A DNA stretch of 64,000 bases from Polyangiaceae bacterium (lineage in GTDB: Bacteria; Myxococcota_A; Polyangia; Polyangiales; Polyangiaceae): contig JACKEA010000001.1 in the NCBI GenBank assembly GCA_020633235.1, forward strand, positions 1,364,001 through 1,428,000. The letters run 5' to 3'. Under the pieces are notes generated by a model that saw nothing but the letters and a program-made list of their open reading frames with translations, had not been told where the DNA came from and searched no databases. The position numbers and the translations under genes are program-made. This document shows, piece by piece, positions 57,907 to 64,000 of the stretch. The number at the start of each line of letters is the position of its first letter. Position 1 is the stretch's first letter.

Positions 57907-59148
57907 TCAGTCAATCGACGGCTTCGCACCGAGCGGCAACGCACGAAAGCGAACACTCTCCACGGCTGTCGGGTCGCGCTTGAGCCAGGTCACGTCAAGC
58001 AGGCCGGAGGATGACACGATCCCAGCTTGCCGGTAGGCGACCTCAGCGAGGCAGAGGCTCCAGCCTTCAAGCCACAATGACAAGTCTTGCCGCTGCTGCG
58101 GTGTTCCTCTGAACAAGATGGCGAGATCGATATCACTGGCCGGTGCCGCTTCTCCTCGCTGGGTGCTACCCGTGAGGTACACTGCGCGTACGCCGAAGCG
58201 CTCCGGATCGAGTGCAAGTGCGAGTCGCTCCGCGAACGCCTGACGCCATTTCCACTGCGCTGCCGCCGCACCGATGGGCTCACCGATGAGCTCTTGCTGT
58301 TTCCACTCCAAGTAGTCGCCGAGTCGAACTGCGATGCTGTCAAGGAGGTCTTGCTCTTCTCGGAGAAACCCGTCCGTTTCAGACTCATCCAAAGCGCGGT
58401 CGACGACTGCGATTGAGCCGACGGCGCGTTCCCACGTCCGAATCGCCGCCCGCAATCGTGCGCCTCGGTCGCTGAAGCCGGGACCGAGATAGTGCCGTCC
58501 GAGGTACTCGATTCGCGCGGCCGTCGTCGCAGGTCGCTGCCAACCGCTCGGTATGGCTTCTAGCACGCCCCTGAACACCGTCGGTGGCACATGGGAACGG
58601 TCCAGCAAGGCGTCGTTGACACGATACAAACAAATTAGCTCCTTCGCGCGCTCGCGAAGCTGACCGACCTCCTCGTCGCTTTGATCGGGCGTAAGCGGAC
58701 TCGCGAGCCTGTCAAGGACCGCCGCGCCCAACGCATTCTCGAGGCTGGGGAACCAGCTCTGTTCTTCGAACCGCACATGGGCATCTAGGAGCAGCGCGAA
58801 CGCATCGAGCCGATCGGCGAGCGTCGGTCCTGGAGCCAGGTCGGCAAGCATTGTCCTGAGTTGGTGGTGCTCGCGCTCGATCCGGGCGGCCTGCGCGCCG
58901 AGGGGCCCTGGCTGATCGCGACAACGTGGCAACAGCTCGAGCTCTTCAATTTGGAAGTGGGGTGCGAGCTCCTGTTGGAAGCGCTGTCGCAGGGTGGCGA
59001 TGAGGGCGTTGGGCTCAGTGGGGTAGGCCGCCCGCAGACGGTCGGGTGCGCCGTGCCGGAGAGCCTGAGACATGATCAGCGCGTGGTGATGATCGCGCGA
59101 CAGAAGCGCGAGGTGGGGTGTCGCTTCATCCGGGTCCTCAACAGGCAC
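57907..59148 (-). CDS. Hemerythrin domain fused to a nucleotidyltransferase
   Basis: A 413-residue protein from a GTG at 59148. Residues 15-140 form a hemerythrin-like bundle with iron ligands in SRDHHHALIMSQAL, HFQIEELELLP, REHHQLRTML and HVRFEEQSWFPSLE. Residues 165-300 are helical. Residues 310-413 hold a Pol-beta-type nucleotidyltransferase with GSTQRGEAAPASDIDL (327-342), the metal-binding signature. The combination of an oxygen- or NO-binding di-iron bundle with a nucleotide-transfer domain is unusual and could be a signal transducer. It lies in the cbb3/DUF2249 cluster. Confidence 0.85.
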   Translation of the reverse strand: MPVEDPDEATPHLALLSRDHHHALIMSQALRHGAPDRLRAAYPTEPNALIATLRQRFQQELAPHFQIEELELLPRCRDQPGPLGAQAARIEREHHQLRTMLADLAPGPTLADRLDAFALLLDAHVRFEEQSWFPSLENALGAAVLDRLASPLTPDQSDEEVGQLRERAKELICLYRVNDALLDRSHVPPTVFRGVLEAIPSGWQRPATTAARIEYLGRHYLGPGFSDRGARLRAAIRTWERAVGSIAVVDRALDESETDGFLREEQDLLDSIAVRLGDYLEWKQQELIGEPIGAAAAQWKWRQAFAERLALALDPERFGVRAVYLTGSTQRGEAAPASDIDLAILFRGTPQQRQDLSLWLEGWSLCLAEVAYRQAGIVSSSGLLDVTWLKRDPTAVESVRFRALPLGAKPSID

Positions 59149-59363
59149 TGGGCCGCGGGCCGCGGCAGCATATCAAGTTGTTCTACCACCGCCTCACGGT
59201 GGTCGCGTAGAGTTCCGGGCAATCTCGCGCGCCCCGTGCTGTTCCCGCACGAGAACGGCCCTTTCCGTGCGGCTTCGGGCGCGGCCGAGGATTGATGACT
59301 AGCGCGGAAGATGGCCACGGCTGGTCACGAAAGCTAGGTGGCGTCCGTTACCTGAAAATAACG

Positions 59364-59843
59364 CTAAGCCGGAGTGTCAACGAAGGTCTGGAGCTGCGCC
59401 CCGGATAGTCGGTAGGTCGGGGAATCGGCGACGCTCTTCTCAGGGTGCCAAAACGCAACCACGTAGTACATCGCCCATGCCACGATGCAGATGAGCACGA
59501 CCCACGCCCAGGTCGGTACGGGAGCCGGCGTTTCCGCCTGCGCCGGCTCCCAGTTCTCTTCGCCGCCGCCGCCGAAAGCGTGAACGACCAGCGCTACCTG
59601 CCCTTCGACCACGTCGCCTGTGTCGAGCCCGTGCACAGTGATCGCCGGGCCGTTTCGCACGGTGAATCGCACTCGCTTGATGCCCTTCTGGCCGCGCTGG
59701 TCCCAGGCTTCGATCCTGAGCTCGTGCTCGCCGTCCTCGAGTTGGCGCGTGTCGAGGCTCAACCCGACTGGCGCCTGTCCGTTGAGCAACGGCGTCTTGG
59801 CATCGTCGAGATACGCGACAACACGATCGGCGTGGTCACTCAT
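59364..59843 (-). CDS. Membrane protein with Ig-like domain, oxidase-associated
   Basis: A 159-residue protein with an N-terminal beta domain (RVVAYLDDAKTPLLNGQAPV, LEDGEHELRIEAWDQRGQKG) resembling Ig-like folds and one C-terminal membrane helix (TWAWVVLICIVAWAMYYVVAF). The hydrophobic helix followed by WHPEKS is like the small subunits of cbb3/CcoQ-type oxidases. It is in the operon of the oxidase, four bases after the next upstream gene. Confidence 0.75.
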   Translation of the reverse strand: MSDHADRVVAYLDDAKTPLLNGQAPVGLSLDTRQLEDGEHELRIEAWDQRGQKGIKRVRFTVRNGPAITVHGLDTGDVVEGQVALVVHAFGGGGEENWEPAQAETPAPVPTWAWVVLICIVAWAMYYVVAFWHPEKSVADSPTYRLSGAQLQTFVDTPA

Positions 59844-59846
59844 GTC

Positions 59847-60065
59847 TCATCCCTCTTGGGGCGGCACCGCGGTATCGTCGAGGATGGTCCGCTTGATGTG
59901 CTCCGGGGCCCGTTCACCAGGTCGAAGAAGTAGCTTCAACGCCGCCACGAGCGCGAGAGCGACCAGCACCAGTCCGACGGCGACAACCCCGAACTCCCAG
60001 GTGCCAGTCGGCGTCGCGGAGTGTGCGGTGGGATTCGCCACGGCGCAGTTCGGACACCGGCTCAT
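59847..60065 (-). CDS. Small CxxC membrane protein
   Basis: A 72-residue protein with an N-terminal CPNC motif, one membrane helix (FGVVAVGLVLVALALVAALK) and a polar tail. It overlaps the CcoO-type gene by four bases (start 60065, upstream stop at 60062), so it is translated with the oxidase. It may be an assembly factor or small subunit. Confidence 0.78.
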   Translation of the reverse strand: MSRCPNCAVANPTAHSATPTGTWEFGVVAVGLVLVALALVAALKLLLRPGERAPEHIKRTILDDTAVPPQEG

Positions 60066-61030
60066 GGTGATGCCTTCTCGTTACGGAGCTTGGCAACTTG
60101 TTTCGGCGTGACTGCGGGCCCGTTGTTGCCCCAGCTCGACCGCTCGTGGTTGATGATTGCCGCGATCTGATCATCGTCGAGGACCTCGGCGAATGCCGGC
60201 ATCGCTACGGCATACGTCACTCCGCCGATCACGCGGCCATGCGCACCGTGGAGGACGGTAGAAATGTGCTCGCGTGGATCTTTGGCGTTGACGACGGGGT
60301 CGCCGACGAGCGGAGGAAACGTACCCGCCAGACCCAGCCCGGTGGCTTGATGGCAGCTCGCGCAGTTGGCAGCGTAGAGCTGCTCGCCCCGGCCGCCTGC
60401 GCTTGCGGGAGCCGCCGCTAGTGGCGTCGCTCCGTCCAGGGGCGTCTGCTGCAGGGAGAGAAGGTATTGGACGAGATCGAGCGCAGCTTTGGTTGCCACG
60501 ACCTTGCCGTACTCCGGAGCGAACGCGGCGGGCACGGGCACCACGCTCGCATCGTGGGGTGGATCCAGGACGACCTCGAACAACCCGTGGAATCGCGGCA
60601 TGATCGACCACGGCGCAACGGCACGTGGATTGTAGAGATGGATGAGTTGCCAGGTCTCGCTGGGTTGCCGTTTGCCGATGTTCGACAAATCGGGTCCGGT
60701 GCGCTCGGAGCCGAGTACACCCGGCGTCTGCTGCAACCAAGACATCGGCCCCAGCCGCGCGTAGTCGGCGGCCACCGTGGGTCGCCCCCACAATGCATCC
60801 ATGGGAAGCGGTCGCACTTGTTGCGTGTGACACACCGGGCAGCCCTCGGCGACGTAAACGTGGAGCCCGCGTTGCTCTGCCGCGGAGAGCGGTTTCGAAC
60901 CCGGAAGCGGCTGATACTTGGCCTGCACGTCGATGGCGGGACCCACTGCGACCACCATGCTGAGTGCGAGAAAGCCGAGAAACACCGTGCCGAATAGCAG
61001 AGCGGGTCGCTCGTAAAAATCATGCAGCAT
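60062..61030 (-). CDS. CcoO-type subunit fused to cytochrome c
   Basis: A 322-residue protein. An N-terminal membrane helix (TVFLGFLALSMVVAVGPAID) is followed by a CcoO-type monohaem domain with CPVCHTQQVRPLPMD (about 64) and a typical PGVLGSERTGPDLSNIG block. A second c-type haem site CASCHQ (about 224) and a class I cytochrome c fold (MPAFAEVLDDDQIAAIINH) follow. Thus subunits II and III of a cbb3 oxidase are merged in part. It overlaps ccoN by 11 bases. Confidence 0.88.
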   Translation of the reverse strand: MLHDFYERPALLFGTVFLGFLALSMVVAVGPAIDVQAKYQPLPGSKPLSAAEQRGLHVYVAEGCPVCHTQQVRPLPMDALWGRPTVAADYARLGPMSWLQQTPGVLGSERTGPDLSNIGKRQPSETWQLIHLYNPRAVAPWSIMPRFHGLFEVVLDPPHDASVVPVPAAFAPEYGKVVATKAALDLVQYLLSLQQTPLDGATPLAAAPASAGGRGEQLYAANCASCHQATGLGLAGTFPPLVGDPVVNAKDPREHISTVLHGAHGRVIGGVTYAVAMPAFAEVLDDDQIAAIINHERSSWGNNGPAVTPKQVAKLRNEKASP

Positions 61031-62429
61031 CGGGCACCTCCGGCGCGACTGGTGCTGCAGCGCGTGCGGGCAGCATGCGCCATACGTTGAACGCGAACAG
61101 CAGATGAGAGGTGAACATCAAGGTGCCGCCGATCGCCCGCCAGAGCCAGTACGGCGCCATCAACACCACCGAGCTCTCGAACGGCTCGTGATGTTTCCAG
61201 CTCAAGCCCTGGAGAGTCCCGCCGATGCTTAGCGAGACACCGTAGATGAGGAGTCCAAGGAACGCGAGCCAGAAGTGAATCCCGATCGCAAGCTGCGGGG
61301 CCTCTCGACCAGATAGCCGGGGCAAGAGGCCGTACGCCCCCCCCCAGATCAAGAACGACACGAATCCGTACATCGTGATGTGCGAGTGACCGACCGTGTA
61401 GTTGTTGAAGTGCCAGAGCAAATTTAGGGAGCGAAGCGCCTCGAAGCTGCCCTGTAGGGACCCAACGAGGTAGTAGACGACACCAACCAGTAGGAACGGC
61501 ACCGCGTAGCTGCTGCGGAGCGCGTGACCGCTGCCGCGCATTGTGAGGAGGAAGTTCGCACTGCCGGCAACCACCGGCACCACCATGCCCACACTGAACA
61601 ACACCGCGACCGTCTGCAGCCACCACGGCAATGGGCTGTACAGGAAGTGGTGTGAGCCGATCATCGTGTAGAACAGCATCTGCGTCCAAAACGCGAGCAC
61701 ACCGAGCGAGTACGAGTAGATGGGTTTGTTCAGCAGCTTCGGCAGGAAGTAGTAGGTGAGTCCGAGCACCATGGGCGTGAACCACATGCCGACGCCCTGG
61801 TGCATGTAGTAGCCTTGGATCGCCGTTTCCCCGAGCCCATGCTGGTAGAATGGCAAGTATGCGATGGTCACGAGCGTCAGCGTCCATATGAGCGCGGCCA
61901 GCACGTACCAGTTGGAGATGTAGATCTCGCGCGTGCTACGACGCGCGACGGTCATATAGAAGTTGTACAGCGTGAGCCCGAGACTGGCAGCGAACAATGC
62001 CATCGCTGGCCACACGTACTCGCGATATTCCTGAGCGCCATTGTTGAGCCCGGCGGCGAGGCACACATCACCGACCACGACCGACGCTGACATCAATCCC
62101 AGCGCGACCCAGCCCAGTCGATAGCTGAAGAGATGTCGCCGGCACGTGCGCGGCACAACGTACAACGCCAAGCCAACCATCCCATGTGACGCCCAGCCCC
62201 AGAACACCGTGTTGGTGTGAATCGGTCGCAGTCGGCCGAAACCGAGCCAGCTCACTGCGTCCATGTCGGGCCAGATGAACTTCAGGCTCAGATACAAACC
62301 GACGAGCGTTCCGAACACGAGCCAACCAGCGGCGCCTGCCATATGGGCGAAGACCAACCGTGTGAGCTGGCGGTCCGTGTCGATCACCTCGTCGATCGGT
62401 GTTTTCGCGACCGTCAGGGGGCGTCTCAT
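61020..62429 (-). CDS. ccoN: cbb3-type oxidase catalytic subunit (CcoN-like)
   Basis: A 469-residue haem-copper oxidase subunit I with about 12 helices. The ATG at 62429 follows GGGAGGACAAGG; the frame upstream is not part of it. Ligand motifs are GRLRPIHTN (low-spin haem), YYMHQGVGMWF (CuB His), IGSHHFLY (CuB His pair) and VGHSHITMYGF (haem ligands). PIYSYSLG supplies a helix-7 Tyr as in cbb3 oxidases. It uses oxygen at low concentration or reduces NO weakly. Some residues differ from classical CcoN, so it belongs to a divergent branch. Confidence 0.88.
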   Translation of the reverse strand: MRRPLTVAKTPIDEVIDTDRQLTRLVFAHMAGAAGWLVFGTLVGLYLSLKFIWPDMDAVSWLGFGRLRPIHTNTVFWGWASHGMVGLALYVVPRTCRRHLFSYRLGWVALGLMSASVVVGDVCLAAGLNNGAQEYREYVWPAMALFAASLGLTLYNFYMTVARRSTREIYISNWYVLAALIWTLTLVTIAYLPFYQHGLGETAIQGYYMHQGVGMWFTPMVLGLTYYFLPKLLNKPIYSYSLGVLAFWTQMLFYTMIGSHHFLYSPLPWWLQTVAVLFSVGMVVPVVAGSANFLLTMRGSGHALRSSYAVPFLLVGVVYYLVGSLQGSFEALRSLNLLWHFNNYTVGHSHITMYGFVSFLIWGGAYGLLPRLSGREAPQLAIGIHFWLAFLGLLIYGVSLSIGGTLQGLSWKHHEPFESSVVLMAPYWLWRAIGGTLMFTSHLLFAFNVWRMLPARAAAPVAPEVPDAA

Positions 62430-62623
62430 GCCTTGTCCTCCCGATTTCCGTTCAAGGGCCGAGGCGGGGGCGTTGCTGCTTTCCGCGGCGAAAGAGAGAA
62501 AAATAGTTCGGGCACTTCGGGCGCCCTCCAGATGGAGGTCACGAGCGAGCGGTTCGATGGCTGCACAGCCGTATCCAGCCGACGTGACCCACCGGCCGTA
62601 CGCCACGACGCGGCAGCGTTCGA

Positions 62624-63532
62624 TCAGGTCTTCGTGACCTCGGCGCCCCACACCTCGGGGCCGTCGCCAATCTTTCGAAACGAAAAGGTCCCCGCGGGCT
62701 CGCTCTCTTCGAGCGCGTAGTACATGCAGCTCGGATCGTGATCGAGCGTGATTCGCATCGTCGCGCCGCGGGGAAGCGCACGAAATGCGCCGAGAATGGT
62801 GCCCAGTCGGTCCCTTGGCTCGACGTCGCGCACGTCGACCTCATGCTCGCCCGACGAATGCGCCGAGCCGCAGCCGGTACTCTGGCGCGAGGCGAGCCAC
62901 TCGCGCCAACGCGGAAGCTCCGTGGGCGTGCTTGGCGTCAGAACGATTGGACCTCCGTATCCAGAGATGGCGAGATCCACGAACAGCGGGCCAATGCCGC
63001 GCCCGTCCTGCTGGTGCTGTTCCGGACCGCCGCCATACAGCCGCACCAGGCGGAGGTGCTCGCTTGCGGCGAGAAGTACTGCGCCGGACGCCCCGAGATC
63101 CTCTGAGCTTGGGCGCAACTCCCATGCGAGTCCAACGCAAGGTGGATTGCCTGCGCTCTCCAGCGCTGCCGTCACCGCGACAACCTGCTTAAGGTCCGTA
63201 GCGAAGCCTAGTAGGAGCGTGCCTCCGGCGTCAGCGAACACCTGCGCGAGGTTCGGCAGTACGCCACCGGTCACCGCGTCGAGCGGGATTGAAAGCGGTA
63301 CACCGAGCTCGCCGGACAAATAGGCAAGGAGGCCCGCGCAATCCTCGACCCGCTCGGCTCGAAGCGCTACGACCCGGGCCCGAGCCGCACGGACTCGCGC
63401 GGCCAGGGACTGGATGTAGTCCGCAGTTTCAACGACGAGCTCGATTCCGTCAAGCCCTCGAGCTCGGCACGCGATGTCGAGTGCGTCGAGCTCGAGGGCA
63501 GGTGCTGCCGCAGCGCTCAGCGACAGCTTCAT
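62624..63532 (-). CDS. TIM-barrel-like protein with C-terminal DUF2249 domain
   Basis: A 302-residue protein. The ATG at 63532 is coupled (ATGA) to the stop of the next gene; the frame is open 30 bases more. Residues 1-210 look like a sugar-isomerase/AP-endonuclease-type TIM barrel (LDIACRARGLDGIELVVETA, GGTLLLGFATDLKQVVAV). Residues 235-302 form a DUF2249 domain (EVDVRDVEPRDRLGTILGAF, DPSCMYYALEE, PEVWGAEVTKT). DUF2249 proteins cluster with cbb3, hemerythrin and denitrification genes; the role is unknown. Confidence 0.8.
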   Translation of the reverse strand: MKLSLSAAAAPALELDALDIACRARGLDGIELVVETADYIQSLAARVRAARARVVALRAERVEDCAGLLAYLSGELGVPLSIPLDAVTGGVLPNLAQVFADAGGTLLLGFATDLKQVVAVTAALESAGNPPCVGLAWELRPSSEDLGASGAVLLAASEHLRLVRLYGGGPEQHQQDGRGIGPLFVDLAISGYGGPIVLTPSTPTELPRWREWLASRQSTGCGSAHSSGEHEVDVRDVEPRDRLGTILGAFRALPRGATMRITLDHDPSCMYYALEESEPAGTFSFRKIGDGPEVWGAEVTKT

Positions 63533-63762
63533 GCCTCGCTCTTCTCGATGAGGACCCGCCATACCGCTGGTCCCTGTTCGACATATGTCCAGTGGAATTT
63601 CCCGGGGCGAGTCGCCTCGAACTGCCGGCGAAGCGGGAAGGGGTCATGGTCGTTGACCAGCGTGAAAGCCTCGCCGACGCTGAGCGCGTCGAAAGTGCGG
63701 AAGATGGCGGGGTGCTTTTCGCGCGGAGGAACGATGCGAATATCGAGCTCGATGTTGGACAT
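63529..63762 (-). CDS. DUF2249 protein
   Basis: A 77-residue single DUF2249 domain (start ATG 63762; a TTG at 63786 is possible): IRIVPPREKHPAIFRTFDAL, AFTLVNDHDPFPLRRQFEAT, GKFHWTYVEQGPAVWRVLI. The conserved HDP motif is present. It is coupled to the downstream TIM-barrel gene. Confidence 0.88.
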   Translation of the reverse strand: MSNIELDIRIVPPREKHPAIFRTFDALSVGEAFTLVNDHDPFPLRRQFEATRPGKFHWTYVEQGPAVWRVLIEKSEA

Positions 63763-63782
63763 TTCGTTGGACTTCTCTCTTT

Positions 63783-64000
63783 TCAATCGGGTTTGTGTCG
63801 AATGAATAGCCGAATGAGGTCGGCCGATTGTTCACGGATTTCGTAGGCGAAGCCTCGCTCGTCGAGCTTGGGGAGTAAGAACTGCGGCACGCGGACGTTG
63901 AGCTGCAGAAGAGTTTTTCCGCGCGCCATCGTCGCAAGCACCTCGAGCGTGCGGACCATCGGTTCCGGTGGCTCGAGGTCACGCACGTCGAGGACAATCA
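63783..64000 (-). CDS. DUF2249 protein (partial, right edge)
   Basis: The C-terminal part of another DUF2249-type domain (VLDVRDLEPPEPMVRTLEVL, GKTLLQLNVRVPQFLLPKLD, LIRLFIRHKPD). The frame stays open to the window edge, so the start lies outside. It precedes the other DUF2249 genes on the same strand. Confidence 0.8.
   Translation of the reverse strand, partial: IVLDVRDLEPPEPMVRTLEVLATMARGKTLLQLNVRVPQFLLPKLDERGFAYEIREQSADLIRLFIRHKPD

Noticed and set aside
61020..62429. Nitric oxide reductase (NorB) instead of an oxidase
   Set aside because: The helix-7 Tyr motif (PIYSYS) and a CcoO-type partner fit a cbb3 oxidase, and the Glu residues typical of NorB active sites are not evident.
1..64000. 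CRISPR arrays or rRNA genes
   Set aside because: No regularly spaced short repeats with spacers and no rRNA-like sequence were seen on reading through the window.

Overview
The window reads as chromosomal DNA of a high-GC member of the Myxococcota, probably Polyangia/Sorangiineae-like. The grounds are lipoproteins with Gly/Ser/Ala-rich linkers, a DUF4215 Cys-rich repeat, a giant SpvB/Rhs protein, a serine/threonine kinase remnant, sigma-54 activators and consistently GC-rich codon use. This assignment is an inference; no rRNA or marker gene is present.

Layout. (1) 1-6.9 kb is an insertion-sequence nest: a three-gene IS66 element cut by the window edge, a complete IS66 element with exact inverted repeats, an 8-bp target duplication and an accessory gene, and a single-ORF IS66 transposase. 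(2) 7.0-27.6 kb lies between two 114-bp direct repeats that each carry the 3' half of a tRNA-Gly(GCC)-like sequence. This looks like a tRNA-associated island of about 20.4 kb. Its core is a tightly coupled minus-strand operon: two formylglycine-generating-enzyme-fold lipoproteins, a 1547-residue lipoprotein, a DUF4215 lipoprotein, a 2551-residue exported SpvB/TcB/Rhs protein with a nuclease-like C-terminus, and a small probable immunity gene. An OmpR-type response regulator lies just upstream, and a protein with eleven tandem zinc ribbons lies at the far end. (3) 27.6-32.1 kb is a decayed zone: a broken serine-recombinase cassette, IS66 and IS21 fragments, a frameshifted protein kinase and a truncated small transporter.

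(4) 32.2-53.7 kb is a stress/respiration region. It holds MarR, a ClC channel and an MgtC-like protein, then NorR with a divergent RIC (YtfE-type) gene behind a sigma-54 promoter, several hemerythrin-like and cupin genes, and a six-gene cluster for a molybdopterin oxidoreductase with FeS, Rieske and membrane subunits plus a TehA-type transporter. A second sigma-54 activator follows with a DUF3079 gene, then a methyltransferase/DprE1-like/DprE2-like operon behind another sigma-54 promoter. (5) 53.9-57.2 kb is a four-gene IS481-type transposase/AAA+ ATPase module ending in a perfect 14-bp hairpin. (6) 57.9-64.0 kb (minus strand) holds a hemerythrin-nucleotidyltransferase fusion, a cbb3-like oxidase (CcoN, CcoO fused to cytochrome c, two small membrane proteins) and a run of DUF2249 proteins that continues past the right edge.

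Regions 4 and 6 together suggest low-oxygen, nitrate and nitric-oxide metabolism governed by sigma-54. Region 2 suggests a horizontally mobile, cell-surface Tc/Rhs-type toxin system, and is the best candidate for an undescribed system.
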